A stretch of 64,000 nucleotides of DNA from Methylobacterium sp. W2 (GCF_020662345.1 NZ_VMOA01000003.1:62001-126000), one strand, 5' to 3'; counted from the stretch's first letter, positions 9,038 through 26,155 are shown. Notes: generated from the letters alone by a model not told the origin. Translations and numbers: made by a program.

Positions 9038-9736
9038 ATGGCACACGAAGGCAAGCGCATCCGCGCCGCCCGCGAGGGCATCGACGCGCTCAAGCTCTAC
9101 ACCATCGACGAGGCGATCGCCCTGGTGAAGCAGAAGGCCAGCGCCAAGTTCGACGAGACCGTCGAGGTCTCGATGAATCTCGGCGTCGATCCGCGCCACG
9201 CCGACCAGATGGTCCGCGGCGTCTGCAACCTGCCCAACGGCTCCGGCCGGACGGTGCGGGTGGCGGTGTTCGCCCGCGGCGCCAAGGCCGACGAGGCCCG
9301 GGCCGCCGGAGCCGACATCGTCGGTGCCGAGGACCTGCTCGAGATCGTCCAGAGCGGCAAGATCGAGTTCGACCGCTGCATCGCGACCCCGGACCTGATG
9401 CCCCTGGTCGGGCGTCTCGGCAAGGTGCTCGGCCCCCGCGGCCTGATGCCGAACCCGAAGGTCGGCACCGTCACCATGGACGTGAAGTCCGCGGTCGCCG
9501 GCGCCAAGGGCGGTTCGGTGGAGTTCCGCGTCGAGAAGGCGGGTATCGTCCATGCCGGCATCGGCAAGGTCTCGTTCGACGAAGCCAAGCTGGTCGAGAA
9601 CATCAAGGCGTTCGCCGATGCGGTGGCCAAGGCCAAGCCCGCCGGCGCCAAGGGCACCTACATCCAGCGCGTCGCCGTGACGTCGTCGATGGGCCCGGGT
9701 GTGCGAGTCGAGCCCTCGACCGTGCTCACCGCCTGA
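9038..9736 (+). CDS. rplA: 50S ribosomal protein L1 (uL1)
   Basis: 232 residues. Conserved signature [16 protein letters not shown] and [24 protein letters not shown] are present. L1 builds the mobile L1 stalk and is known to repress its own operon in other bacteria. It is 12 bases after rplK and ends at a strong terminator, so the operon does not continue into rplJ, which lies 6.6 kb downstream. Confidence 0.98.
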   Translation: MAHEGKRIRAAREGIDALKLYTIDEAIALVKQKASAKFDETVEVSMNLGVDPRHADQMVRGVCNLPNGSGRTVRVAVFARGAKADEARAAGADIVGAEDLLEIVQSGKIEFDRCIATPDLMPLVGRLGKVLGPRGLMPNPKVGTVTMDVKSAVAGAKGGSVEFRVEKAGIVHAGIGKVSFDEAKLVENIKAFADAVAKAKPAGAKGTYIQRVAVTSSMGPGVRVEPSTVLTA

Positions 9737-9763
9737 TCGGCGCTTCTCCCAGAAAGATATGAC

Positions 9764-9797
9764 AACGCCCGGCTCTCAAGGCCGGGCGTTTTCTTTT
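9764..9797 (+). terminator. Intrinsic terminator of rplKA
   Basis: A perfect 10-bp stem (AACGCCCGGC, 9764-9773, with GCCGGGCGTT, 9781-9790) and a 7-base loop, followed by TTCTTTT. It closes the L11-L1 operon 27 bases after the rplA stop. Confidence 0.9.
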
Positions 9798-9816
9798 GGC
9801 CGGGCGCTGTGTCCGT

Positions 9817-11040
9817 CTAAGGCAGGAGCGCCAGGCGCCGGCCCGCGAGCAGCGTCGCGGTGAGCCCCGCGACCATCGCCACACCGAAGAGCCAGCCCGA
9901 TGCGGCACCGGCCATGATCCCGGAGAGCAGCGTGCCGACGCTGCAGCCGAGACCGGTCATGGCGCCCCAGCCGAGCAGGATTCCGCCGACGAGGCCACGC
10001 CCGATCTGGCCGCGCCTGGGCAGGGCAGGGCGGAACTCGCCCGCCGCCAGGGCGGCGGCCAGCGACGCCGCGACGAGACCGGCGATGAACAGGCCGTTCG
10101 GGGTCAGGACCGCATCGCGGATGGCGGTGGCGCAGCCGCGAAACCCGTCGAGGCCTTCGAGCCGTGCCGGCAGGAGACCGAGCCCGGCAGCGGCCTGCCT
10201 GGCGCGTCCGCCGATCTCCGCCGTGACACCGAGGGGGCCCACCCGCAGATAGGCCAGCGTACCCAGCGCCCCGACGGCAAGCCCGCCGAGCCAGGTCGGC
10301 CAACGCCGCACGAACACCGCTCGAAGCGGTTCGACGCCCCCCGGTGACGGTCCTTCGGCGGGAGGCAGCCATCGCAGCAGAGGCACCGCCAGGGCCGCCA
10401 GGACCGCGAGGGTGAGGAGGAGGCTGCCGGCATAGCCGAGATGGCGGGGCAGCCAGATGACGGGCGCCTCCGAAATGCTGGCGAGGTAGAGCGTGTTCCA
10501 GGTCAGGAAGCCGAGACCGAAGCCCAGAGCCGTTCCCGCCAGGGCGAAGGGTGCCGTGGGCGAGCCCTCGCCGAGGCGGTAGAGATGGGCGCCGATACAG
10601 GAACCCGAGATGGCCATGCCCGCCCCGAAGGCGGCGCCGGCGAGGGCCAGGACCGGCCCGACCGGGCCGATATGCGCGTCCGGGGGCAACCGCACGCCGC
10701 TCGGATCCGGCAGCCACGCCCCCAGCACCACGCTGTAGCCGACCGCTCCCGCGGCCAAGGCGGCGAGGATACCGAGGGCGCCGCGCGGGTCATGCCGATC
10801 GATGAGATCGCGCCACAGGCAGAAGAAGCAGAAGCGCGAGCGTTGCAGCACGAAGCCGAACAGGGCTCCGAATGTCAGGGACAGCGCGAGCCGGCTGCCG
10901 CCGGGATCGCCCGACAGTTGTAAGGCCGCGACCAGCAAGGCAGTCCCGATCAGGGCCGCCGATGCGACCCGCAGCGTCACGGGAAAACGCCCGGTCGAAA
11001 GACCGGGCGTGCTGCGTTCGGAGAGCGATGGGGCCGTCAC
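9817..11040 (-). CDS. YeeE/YedE (TsuA-like) family sulfur-compound transporter
   Basis: About 407 residues with 9-10 predicted membrane segments. Cysteine-bearing motifs typical of the family are present: RSRFCFFCLW near residue 70, SGSCIGAHLYRLGEG near 150, and GLGCSVGTLLSGI near 370. Characterised members import thiosulfate by passing it between conserved cysteines. The start is uncertain. GTG at 11040 overlaps the upstream sulfurtransferase stop (GTGA), GTG at 11052 is also possible, and GTG at 10980 lies just after a terminator-like hairpin. The neighbouring periplasmic sulfurtransferase supports a role in thiosulfate or persulfide uptake. Confidence 0.82.
   Translation of the reverse strand: MTAPSLSERSTPGLSTGRFPVTLRVASAALIGTALLVAALQLSGDPGGSRLALSLTFGALFGFVLQRSRFCFFCLWRDLIDRHDPRGALGILAALAAGAVGYSVVLGAWLPDPSGVRLPPDAHIGPVGPVLALAGAAFGAGMAISGSCIGAHLYRLGEGSPTAPFALAGTALGFGLGFLTWNTLYLASISEAPVIWLPRHLGYAGSLLLTLAVLAALAVPLLRWLPPAEGPSPGGVEPLRAVFVRRWPTWLGGLAVGALGTLAYLRVGPLGVTAEIGGRARQAAAGLGLLPARLEGLDGFRGCATAIRDAVLTPNGLFIAGLVAASLAAALAAGEFRPALPRRGQIGRGLVGGILLGWGAMTGLGCSVGTLLSGIMAGAASGWLFGVAMVAGLTATLLAGRRLALLP
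10984..11010 (-). terminator. Terminator or attenuator hairpin between sulfurtransferase and YeeE genes
   Basis: Read on the minus strand, ACGCCCGGTC and GACCGGGCGT form a perfect 10-bp stem with a 4-base loop, followed immediately by TTTT. It lies 27 bases past the sulfurtransferase stop and inside the N-terminal codons of the longer YeeE reading. It either ends the sulfurtransferase transcript or acts as a translation-sensitive attenuator for the transporter. Confidence 0.65.
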
Positions 11041-11993
11041 TTGCCCGACCACACCGTCCCGGCGAGGTTGACCACGGGGACGCCGACGGCGTTGCCGTAT
11101 TCCGTCCAGGAACCGTCGTAGTTCCGCACGGGGTAGCCGAGCACCCGGCTGAGGACGAACCAGGAATGGCTGGAGCGCTCACCGATGCGGCAGGAGGTGA
11201 TGATCGGCTTCGAGCCGTCGATTCCGACATCCGCATAGAGCTTCTTCAGTTCCGCGACGGATTTCAGTGTGCCGTCCGGATTCACGGCCTTGGCCCAGGG
11301 CACGTTCACGGAACCGGGGATATGGCCCGCCCGGATCGCGAGTTCCTGCACGCCCGCCGGCGCGATGAGCTTGCCGGAAAACTCGTCAGGCGAGCGGATG
11401 TCGAGGATCGTCTCGTTCCGCTCCTTGCGCGCCACGGCGAGCACGTCAGCAAGGCGGGCACGCTGGCCGTTGGAGACCGGCGTGACCGGGAAGGTCGAAG
11501 CAGCCACGTCGGGGCTGCGGGTGTCGAGCTGCCGCTTCTCGGCCTCCCATTTCTTGCGGCCACCGTCGAGGAGCTTCACGTTGTCGACAAGCCCGTACTG
11601 GGCGAAGACCCAGGCGCCCCAGGCGGCGAACCAGTTGTTGTTGTCGCCGTATAGGATCACGGTGGTGTCGCGATCGATGCCGAGACGCCGGATGAGCGCC
11701 GCGAACTTCTCCGGCCCCGCGATGTCGCGGCTCACGGTCTCCACGAGATCCGTGTGCCAGAGGACGTTCTGTGCGCCCGGCACATGGCCGCGCTCGTAGA
11801 CGCCCGGCTCGACGCTGACTTCGACGATCCTGAGCTTCGGCGCGGCGAGGTTGGCCTCGAGCCATTCGGTGGAGACGAGGGGGCTGGTCTGGCTCTGTTT
11901 CTGCTCGGTGGCATGGGCCGCCACAGGCCCGATCATCGGCAAGGCCAGCGCGGCCAGAGCAAGACGAGCGGCAAGAAGGGATTTGAAGGACAC
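11037..11993 (-). CDS. Periplasmic thiosulfate sulfurtransferase (tandem rhodanese, SseA-like)
   Basis: 318 residues from a GTG at 11993 with GGAG 7 bases upstream. A Sec-type signal peptide spans about residues 1-28 (MSFKSLLAARLALAALALP..., cut after AHA). Two rhodanese domains follow, roughly 45-165 and 185-310. The second has the active-site loop SCRIGERSSHSWF with the catalytic cysteine; the first has GDNNNW in its place and is inactive, as usual. The enzyme moves sulfane sulfur from thiosulfate to an acceptor. It sits directly upstream of the YeeE-type transporter. Confidence 0.85.
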   Translation of the reverse strand: MSFKSLLAARLALAALALPMIGPVAAHATEQKQSQTSPLVSTEWLEANLAAPKLRIVEVSVEPGVYERGHVPGAQNVLWHTDLVETVSRDIAGPEKFAALIRRLGIDRDTTVILYGDNNNWFAAWGAWVFAQYGLVDNVKLLDGGRKKWEAEKRQLDTRSPDVAASTFPVTPVSNGQRARLADVLAVARKERNETILDIRSPDEFSGKLIAPAGVQELAIRAGHIPGSVNVPWAKAVNPDGTLKSVAELKKLYADVGIDGSKPIITSCRIGERSSHSWFVLSRVLGYPVRNYDGSWTEYGNAVGVPVVNLAGTVWSGK

Positions 11994-12349
11994 GGGCGTG
12001 CTCCGGCGAGGAAGAGTCGTCGCATCGCGGGTGTGGTTGCAGATCTGCAGGCCATGGTCCGAAATTTGACCGCACAATGGTGTTTGTCTTCGAACCCGAT
12101 ATCAATACAATGTTATTTCAAATATCGACGCATCAGGAGAATATAGCCGCCGCTGCCCGCACGAAAAGACAGGGATTATCTTGAGCCTTCGATCGTCCGC
12201 GAACCGTGACGAGAGTTCGGAGATCCGGGCACTGCGAGGCAGGCAAGGCAACGGGACGGTCAGGCGTCACAGATCGGATTCTGGACCACCCCCCTTCGAG
12301 GTCCTGTCGGAGACGACCCGGCCGTCAGCCCGGGCATTCTCGTCTGCGT
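11994..12349. other. Intergenic region, no gene identified
   Basis: About 356 bases between the sulfurtransferase start and the DUF1127 gene's end. The part near 12090-12180 is AT-richer than its surroundings and presumably holds the sulfurtransferase promoter, but no confident -35/-10 pair was found. Confidence 0.5.
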
Positions 12350-12586
12350 TCACGCACGCCAGAATGGTTTGGCGGCCTCGTCACGCAGGGCGACCGGATC
12401 GAGATCGAGCGCCTTCATTTGCTCCGAGGTCAATTCGCGGATTGTACGCCGCCCGGACGCCCTGCTGCGCCAGATCGACAGGAGGGCAATTGCTCTCGCG
12501 AGAAAGGACTGCTTAGGGTGGCAGGCAGGCTCGAACGCCCTCGCAAGAGGCCGCGAACGGGTGGATAAATTGTCGGATATCGGCAT
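12350..12586 (-). CDS. DUF1127 small protein
   Basis: 78 residues. The C-terminal half has the DUF1127 pattern: an aromatic/arginine segment (ALLSIWRSRASGRRTIRELTSEQ), then LDLDPVALRDEAAKPFWRA, which is the family's usual ending. Such small arginine-rich proteins affect RNA turnover and phosphate or carbon metabolism in Agrobacterium and bind RNA in some species. The start is certain: GGAGGTGA, a near-perfect anti-Shine-Dalgarno match, is 7 bases before the ATG. It is divergent from the MocR regulator. Confidence 0.8.
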   Translation of the reverse strand: MPISDNLSTRSRPLARAFEPACHPKQSFLARAIALLSIWRSRASGRRTIRELTSEQMKALDLDPVALRDEAAKPFWRA

Positions 12587-12619
12587 TGTCGGGTCACCTC
12601 CATCGGGTCACCTGCTCCT

Positions 12620-12647
12620 ATTGATCCGAAATTGAATCGAATCAATT
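12620..12647. promoter_or_regulatory. Candidate MocR operator in divergent intergenic region
   Basis: Within the 89-base gap between DUF1127 and mocR there is a direct repeat of ATTGA-N2-CGA at 12620-12629 and 12631-12640. An overlapping inverted repeat AATTGA-N6-TCAATT lies at 12630-12647. The patch is AT-rich against a GC-rich background. MocR/PdxR regulators bind such repeats next to their own genes. Confidence 0.45.
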
Positions 12648-12675
12648 AAATCATTGTCCTCGGAGCAATGCGCGC

Positions 12676-14004
12676 GTGGCAGATTATCGGATGATTTCGG
12701 AGGGGATCGCTGCGGATATCGCGCAGGGACGCCTGGCAGCGGGGAGCCGGATGCCGACGCAACGGCAATTCGCCTTCGAACGCGGGATCGCCGTCTCCAC
12801 CGCGAGCCGTGTCTATGCGGAGCTGACGCGGCGGGGACTCATTACCGGAGAGGTCGGACGCGGCACCTTCATCCGCGCCTCGGCCTCCGCTGCCGCAGGA
12901 TCACCGGACGCCGAGACGGGACTGGTCAATCTCGAACACGTCTTCTCGATCCTGCCCCATCAAGCGGCGGAGCTGAGTGCCAGCCTCGGCGCCTTGCTGG
13001 ATCCGGCGAAGCTTCAAGCCACGTTCTCCCCGGTCCGGCCGGGCGCGACGGAGCCGGCCCGGGCCAGGGCGGCCGCCTTCTTCGCGCGGGGAGGGTGGTC
13101 GGCCGACCCCGAGACTGTCCTGTTCACCGGGGCGGGACGACAGGGCATCGCCGCGGCGATCGCGGCCTTGGCCCAGCCCGGCGATCGGATCGGCGTCGAG
13201 GCCATGACCTATCCCATCGTCAAGAGCATGGCGGCGCGGCTCGGCGTTGAACTCGTTCCCCTCGCGATGGATGCGGAGGGCGTGATCCCGGACGCCATCG
13301 AGCGGTCTCATCGCGAAGCCCCCCTCCGCGCCCTCTACCTCCAGCCCGTCCTGCAAAGCCCCCTCGGCCAAACCATGGGCGCGGACCGCCGGCGCGCGGT
13401 CGCATCGCTGCTCGGCAGGCTCGACCTCGTCTGCATCGAGGACGCCGTGTATAGTTTTCTCTGCGACGAGGAGCCCCTGGCCGCTCTGGCACCCGACAGG
13501 GTGATCGTCATCGACAGCCTGTCGAAGCGGCTTGCTCCGGGCCTGGGCCTCGGTTTCCTCGTCGGGCCGCCCCATCTCAACCAGCGGCTCGCGGGCTCGA
13601 TCCGCACGGGAGCCTGGACCGCGAGCGGGCTCCCCCTGGCCATCGCGCTTCATCTCATGAACGACGGAACGGCGGGCCGGATCGGCACGGCGAAGCGGGC
13701 GGATGCGGCGGCGCGCCAGAGCGCGGCCAGGGAAGCGCTCACCGGCCTCGACGTCCGGGGCGACCCGAGGGCGTTCCATGTCTGGCTATCGCTCCCCTCC
13801 CATTGGACGGCGGAACGTTACGCCGGCGCCGCAGCGCGCCACGGCGTGGCGGTGTCGCCGGCCAGCGCTTTCGCCATCGCGTCCGTGACACCGGAGAACG
13901 GAGTGCGCCTCGCGCTTGGCTCACCGCCCTTCGAGCGGCTGGGACCCGCGCTCCAGACCCTGCGGCGCCTCGCTCGCGACGAAGACGATTCCGTGGTGGA
14001 GTGA
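12676..14004 (+). CDS. MocR/PdxR-type GntR regulator fused to PLP-dependent aminotransferase domain
   Basis: 442 residues. The N-terminal winged helix-turn-helix of GntR type (about 5-70) includes RMPTQRQFAFERGIAVSTASRVYAEL and GLITGEVGRGTFI. A fold-type I aminotransferase-like domain (about 95-430) has the PLP lysine in DSLSKRLAPGLGLG. Family members use PLP or an amine as effector rather than catalysing transamination. GTG at 12676 has GGAG 10 bases upstream. It is divergent from the DUF1127 gene and probably controls it. Confidence 0.85.
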   Translation: MADYRMISEGIAADIAQGRLAAGSRMPTQRQFAFERGIAVSTASRVYAELTRRGLITGEVGRGTFIRASASAAAGSPDAETGLVNLEHVFSILPHQAAELSASLGALLDPAKLQATFSPVRPGATEPARARAAAFFARGGWSADPETVLFTGAGRQGIAAAIAALAQPGDRIGVEAMTYPIVKSMAARLGVELVPLAMDAEGVIPDAIERSHREAPLRALYLQPVLQSPLGQTMGADRRRAVASLLGRLDLVCIEDAVYSFLCDEEPLAALAPDRVIVIDSLSKRLAPGLGLGFLVGPPHLNQRLAGSIRTGAWTASGLPLAIALHLMNDGTAGRIGTAKRADAAARQSAAREALTGLDVRGDPRAFHVWLSLPSHWTAERYAGAAARHGVAVSPASAFAIASVTPENGVRLALGSPPFERLGPALQTLRRLARDEDDSVVE

Positions 14005-14189
14005 GATCCGCACCATCCGCGGGGCCTGCACGACGGATCGGCGGATCAGACGCGGGTTCGCACCTGCGTCAAACGCGCGCGAAGGACCGCCCCCGGCTAC
14101 GCTGCAAGGCGGGATCCATCCCAGAAAGGGTCAAGAAATCAACACGCGAGGGTGACGCCTCCGCAACTGTCTGTGCTAGGTATGCCGCC

Positions 14190-15818
14190 ATGCGATGCAC
14201 CCTCTCCGTCACCTCGAATCGACGCATCCTGTGCGTCTTTCCCGCATACACGCCGTCCTTCGGGACGTTCGCCCATGCCTACCCGTTAATGGGCGGGGTG
14301 AAGGCCTTCATGCCCCCGCAGGGCCTTCTCCTCATCGCGGCCTATATGCCGGAGGAGTGGGAATACCGGTTCATCGACGAGAACATCAAACGGGCCGGGC
14401 CGGAGGATTTCGCCTGGGCCGATGCGGTGTTCGTGTCGGGCATGCACATCCAGGCCCCCCAGATCCGGGACATCTACGCCAGGGCGCATGCGGCCGGTAA
14501 GGTGACGGCGCTCGGCGGCCCTTCGGTGTCCGGATCGCCCGAGCAGTACCCGGAATTCGACTATCTCCATATCGGCGAGATCGGCGACGCCACCGACGAA
14601 CTCGTGTCGATCCTCGACCGCGACGTGTCGATCCCGGCGGGCCAGGTTCGCCTTGAGACCAAGGAGCGGCTGCCGCTCTCCGACTTCCCGGCGCCTGCCT
14701 ACGAGGCCGCTCCCCTCAAGCGCTACCTCATCGGCTCCCTGCAATTCTCGTCCGGCTGCCCCTATCGCTGCGAGTTCTGCGACATCCCGCAGCTCTATGG
14801 CCGGCAGCCCCGCCTGAAGACTCCGGAGCAGATGCTCGGCGAGCTCGACGCGATCATCTCGCAGCCGGGCCATCCGGCTGTCGTGTACTTCGTCGATGAC
14901 AACTTCATCGGCAACCGCAAGGCCACGAAGGACATGCTGCCCCACCTCGTGGAATGGCAGAAGAAGAACCACTATCCACTTCAGTTCGCCTGCGAGGCGA
15001 CCCTGAACATGGCCAAGCAGCCCGACATCCTCGAGCTGATGCGGCAGGCGAACTTCATGACCGTGTTCGTCGGCATCGAGACGCCGGAAGAGGACGCGCT
15101 GGCGGGCATCGACAAGAAGCACAACGCCGCCGTGCCGATGTACGAGGCGATCGAGACGCTCAACAGCTTCGGCCTCGAAGTGACCTCCGGCATCATCCTC
15201 GGTCTCGACACCGAAACGGACGGATCGGAGCAGAAGCTCATCGACTTCGTCGACAAGTCGGCGGTGCCGGTGCTGACGATGAACCTGCTCCAGGCCCTGC
15301 CGAAGACGCCGCTCTGGGACCGTCTGACCCGCGAGGGACGCCTCACCCACGACGCGGCGCTGGAATCCAACGTCCTGTTCAAGCGCCCGCACGACGAGGT
15401 GGTGGCCAGCTGGCGCCGGGCCATCGCCCATGCCTACGAGCCGGAGAACCTGTTCGCGCGCTTCCGGTATCAGGTCGAGCGGACTTATCCGCACCGGATC
15501 AAGACGCCCACCAGGGGCAAGCTGACCCGGACGAACCTGCGCCGCGGCCTCGTCCTCGGCTTCAACATCGCCCTGCGCGTGGGGATCCTGTCGGATTACC
15601 GGGGCGTGTTCTGGCGCGCGACAGGCCATGCCTTGAAGCGCGGGCAGATCGAGGCGGTGTTCAACATGGGCTTCGTCGCCCACCACCTGATCCGCTTCAC
15701 CCGCGAGGCGCTTCGCGGCGAACACAACGCTTCGTTCTACGCCGCCAAGGCCGAGCAGAAGCAGGAGGAGGCCCGCACGCCCTGGTGGCAGGCGGCCCGC
15801 AAGTTCCTGCCGACCTAG
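14190..15818 (+). CDS. hpnP: B12-binding radical SAM enzyme, probable hopanoid C-2 methylase
   Basis: 542 residues. The N-terminal cobalamin-binding-like domain (about 10-150) includes CVFPAYTPSFGTFAHAYPL and MPPQGLLLIAAY. The radical SAM domain has the iron-sulfur motif SSGCPYRCEFCDIP (CxxxCxxC, about 188-201) and VDDNFIGNR. A C-terminal DUF4070-like part follows. Sequence and length agree with my memory of HpnP, which adds methyl to C-2 of the hopanoid A ring; Methylobacterium makes 2-methylhopanoids. The alternative is another B12 radical SAM methylase of the same family. ATG at 14190 is the first internal start consistent with the domain boundary; the frame is open further upstream. No other hopanoid gene is in the window. 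Confidence 0.75.
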   Translation: MRCTLSVTSNRRILCVFPAYTPSFGTFAHAYPLMGGVKAFMPPQGLLLIAAYMPEEWEYRFIDENIKRAGPEDFAWADAVFVSGMHIQAPQIRDIYARAHAAGKVTALGGPSVSGSPEQYPEFDYLHIGEIGDATDELVSILDRDVSIPAGQVRLETKERLPLSDFPAPAYEAAPLKRYLIGSLQFSSGCPYRCEFCDIPQLYGRQPRLKTPEQMLGELDAIISQPGHPAVVYFVDDNFIGNRKATKDMLPHLVEWQKKNHYPLQFACEATLNMAKQPDILELMRQANFMTVFVGIETPEEDALAGIDKKHNAAVPMYEAIETLNSFGLEVTSGIILGLDTETDGSEQKLIDFVDKSAVPVLTMNLLQALPKTPLWDRLTREGRLTHDAALESNVLFKRPHDEVVASWRRAIAHAYEPENLFARFRYQVERTYPHRIKTPTRGKLTRTNLRRGLVLGFNIALRVGILSDYRGVFWRATGHALKRGQIEAVFNMGFVAHHLIRFTREALRGEHNASFYAAKAEQKQEEARTPWWQAARKFLPT

Positions 15819-15919
15819 TTGGTCTTTGACTCCCGCCGCACATCGCCCGCTGCCGAAGTGGGCGGAAATCGCGTCAACCAAAATCGTACGGCCGGGCGCA
15901 GATTTTCCGCATGAGGCAC

Positions 15920-15948
15920 TTGGCAGGGCGCTTGCTAGGGCCTATAGA
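15920..15948 (+). promoter_or_regulatory. Promoter of the rplJL-rpoBC operon
   Basis: TTGGCA at 15920-15925 and TATAGA at 15943-15948 are spaced by 17 bases. It lies 430 bases ahead of the rplJ start, implying a long untranslated leader. Confidence 0.65.
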
Positions 15949-15981
15949 CCCGGCTCAACGTTTTTCACACTTTGAAACGAT

Positions 15982-16360
15982 TCGACCAATCGGTCGATAT
16001 TCGACATGCGAATTCGTCTGGGCGACCAGACGATAATGGCCGGAAGGCTTTGAGGGGCGAACAGCCCCTTCAAGCCTCGTCCGGCCATGTCCTGTCCGAG
16101 ACTACAGGCGCCGGGCGACCGGCTTAATTCCCCAGCCTGCACAGACGGGGAAGACCGAATTCAAGACCCTCTCGGCCCCGCGATTCGCGAGGCAGTCAGG
16201 TATCGGTTTGAACCATCTCGCCCGTGCCGTCCACCGTTCCGGAGGATGTCAGGGGACAGGGCCGTGAAGCGTCGTCCAGGACGTTCCGGCTTCTCGCTGA
16301 GCCGAGTTCCGTTCCGGGCGGCATGTGCAACCGGCGGACCCTCCTCGAGAGGGACCCGCC
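15982..16360 (+). promoter_or_regulatory. Structured rplJ leader
   Basis: The 430-base leader has at least three hairpins. TCGACC/GGTCGA spans 15982-15997. A long imperfect AGGCTT...AGCCT stem spans 16045-16077. A two-part stem GGCGG-A-CCCTC with GAGGG-AC-CCGCC (16333-16360) ends just before the ribosome-binding site. In other bacteria L10 or the L10(L12)4 complex binds its own leader. Which hairpin would do so here is not shown by the sequence. Confidence 0.45.
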
Positions 16361-16377
16361 AACCGGAGAGAGCCCCA

Positions 16378-16908
16378 GTGGACAGGACAGCCAAAGCTGA
16401 TCTCGTCTCGACGCTCAACGGCGTGTTTGCGAACACGTCCGTCGTCGTCGTGGCCCACTACAAAGGCCTCACGGTCGCCGAGATGCAGAAGCTGCGCGCG
16501 CAGATGAAGCTGGCCGGTGCCACCGTGAAGGTCACCAAGAACCGCATCGCCAACATCGCTCTCGATGGCACGGACGTCGCCTCCATCAAGCCCCTCCTGA
16601 AGGGTCCGACCCTGCTCGCCTATTCGAGCGATCCGGTCGCGGCTGCGAAGGTTGCGGTGGATTTCGCCAAGGGTAACGACAAGCTCGTGATCCTCGGCGG
16701 CGCCATGGGAACGACTGCTCTGAACCCGGACGGTGTGAAGGCGCTCGCGTCGCTCCCGTCCCTCGACGAACTGCGCGCCAAGATCGTGGGCCTCATCCAG
16801 GCTCCCGCGACCAAGATCGCTCAGGTCGTCAACGCTCCGGCTGCCAAGCTGGCTCGCGTGTTCGGAGCCTATGCCACCAAGGACGCGGCTCAGGACGAAG
16901 CGGCCTGA
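16378..16908 (+). CDS. rplJ: 50S ribosomal protein L10 (uL10)
   Basis: 176 residues, GTG start ([17 protein letters not shown]). The family pattern [26 protein letters not shown] and KVTKNRIA is present, followed by the C-terminal helix that binds L7/L12 dimers. GGAG precedes the GTG. The frame is open upstream to 16087 but that segment is leader RNA. L10 anchors the L7/L12 stalk. Confidence 0.97.
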   Translation: MDRTAKADLVSTLNGVFANTSVVVVAHYKGLTVAEMQKLRAQMKLAGATVKVTKNRIANIALDGTDVASIKPLLKGPTLLAYSSDPVAAAKVAVDFAKGNDKLVILGGAMGTTALNPDGVKALASLPSLDELRAKIVGLIQAPATKIAQVVNAPAAKLARVFGAYATKDAAQDEAA

Positions 16909-16965
16909 CGCCGCCTCGTCCTTCCCAACCCATCCGTTCAAACCGATATCCAAAGGAAGAATACA

Positions 16966-17337
<372 letters not shown>

Positions 17338-17369
17338 GTTGCCGATGGGCCCATTCCGGCCCGTCACCT

Positions 17370-17428
17370 CCGGCCGGTCCCCTCGGGGCCGGCCGGCACC
17401 GACGCCCGCGGGTCTCCGACCCGTGGGC
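17370..17428 (+). promoter_or_regulatory. Two tandem hairpins between rplL and rpoB
   Basis: A 12-bp stem (17370-17381 with 17385-17396, one G-U pair, 3-base loop) is followed by a 10-bp stem (17404-17413 with 17419-17428, one G-U pair, 5-base loop). Neither has a T-run. By position they match the partial terminator and RNase III processing site known between rplL and rpoB in E. coli. The mechanism here is inferred. Confidence 0.5.
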
Positions 17429-17585
17429 TAAGGTCGCTTCAGGCGACCGATCGGTCCTGGAACGGACCGGCGGCATTTCATTTCGGGTGGGCTCGGTCCG
17501 GCGGGACGGGTTCATCGCCTGGTCGCGGGAGGCATAAAGCCTTCCCCGGGCACCCGGTACGCGGGACGTAGGAGCGAGGTCACCC

Positions 17586-21710
<4,125 letters not shown>

Positions 21711-21728
21711 GACCACACCACACGCTCC

Positions 21729-21779
21729 CGCGCCGGCACCTCGCCGGCGCGGTCCGAGCGGGGAGGGGAAGCGCCTCCC
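21729..21779 (+). other. Hairpins in the rpoB-rpoC spacer
   Basis: CGCGCCGGC at 21729-21737 pairs with 21743-21751, and GGGAGG at 21761-21766 pairs with CCTCCC at 21774-21779. There is no T-run, so they are unlikely to terminate. They may stabilise or process the transcript in this unusually long (175-base) spacer. Confidence 0.4.
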
Positions 21780-21885
21780 GGGACGACGGCCAGCAGTGAC
21801 CCGGACGGTCGTTGCGCCGACCTCACGTTTTCAGCACGCGGTAGCCCCTCGGCGGAGGGTGCACCCCGTCAGCAGGAGTTGATCC

Positions 21886-26094
<4,209 letters not shown>

Positions 26095-26117
26095 CCTCCG
26101 GGAGACACGGACATAGC

Positions 26118-26155
26118 AAGAAGGGGCGGCCAGCGATGGCCGCCCCTTCTTCGTT
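26118..26155 (+). terminator. Terminator of rpoBC
   Basis: A perfect 14-bp stem (AAGAAGGGGCGGCC, 26118-26131, with its complement at 26138-26151) and a 6-base loop, located 23 bases after the rpoC stop. The stem end supplies the T residues (TTCTTCGTT). Confidence 0.85.

Noticed and set aside
9817..16377. Rest of the rplA-rplJ block considered as a mobile element
   Set aside because: No integrase, transposase, terminal repeats or tRNA boundary was found, and base composition matches the flanks.
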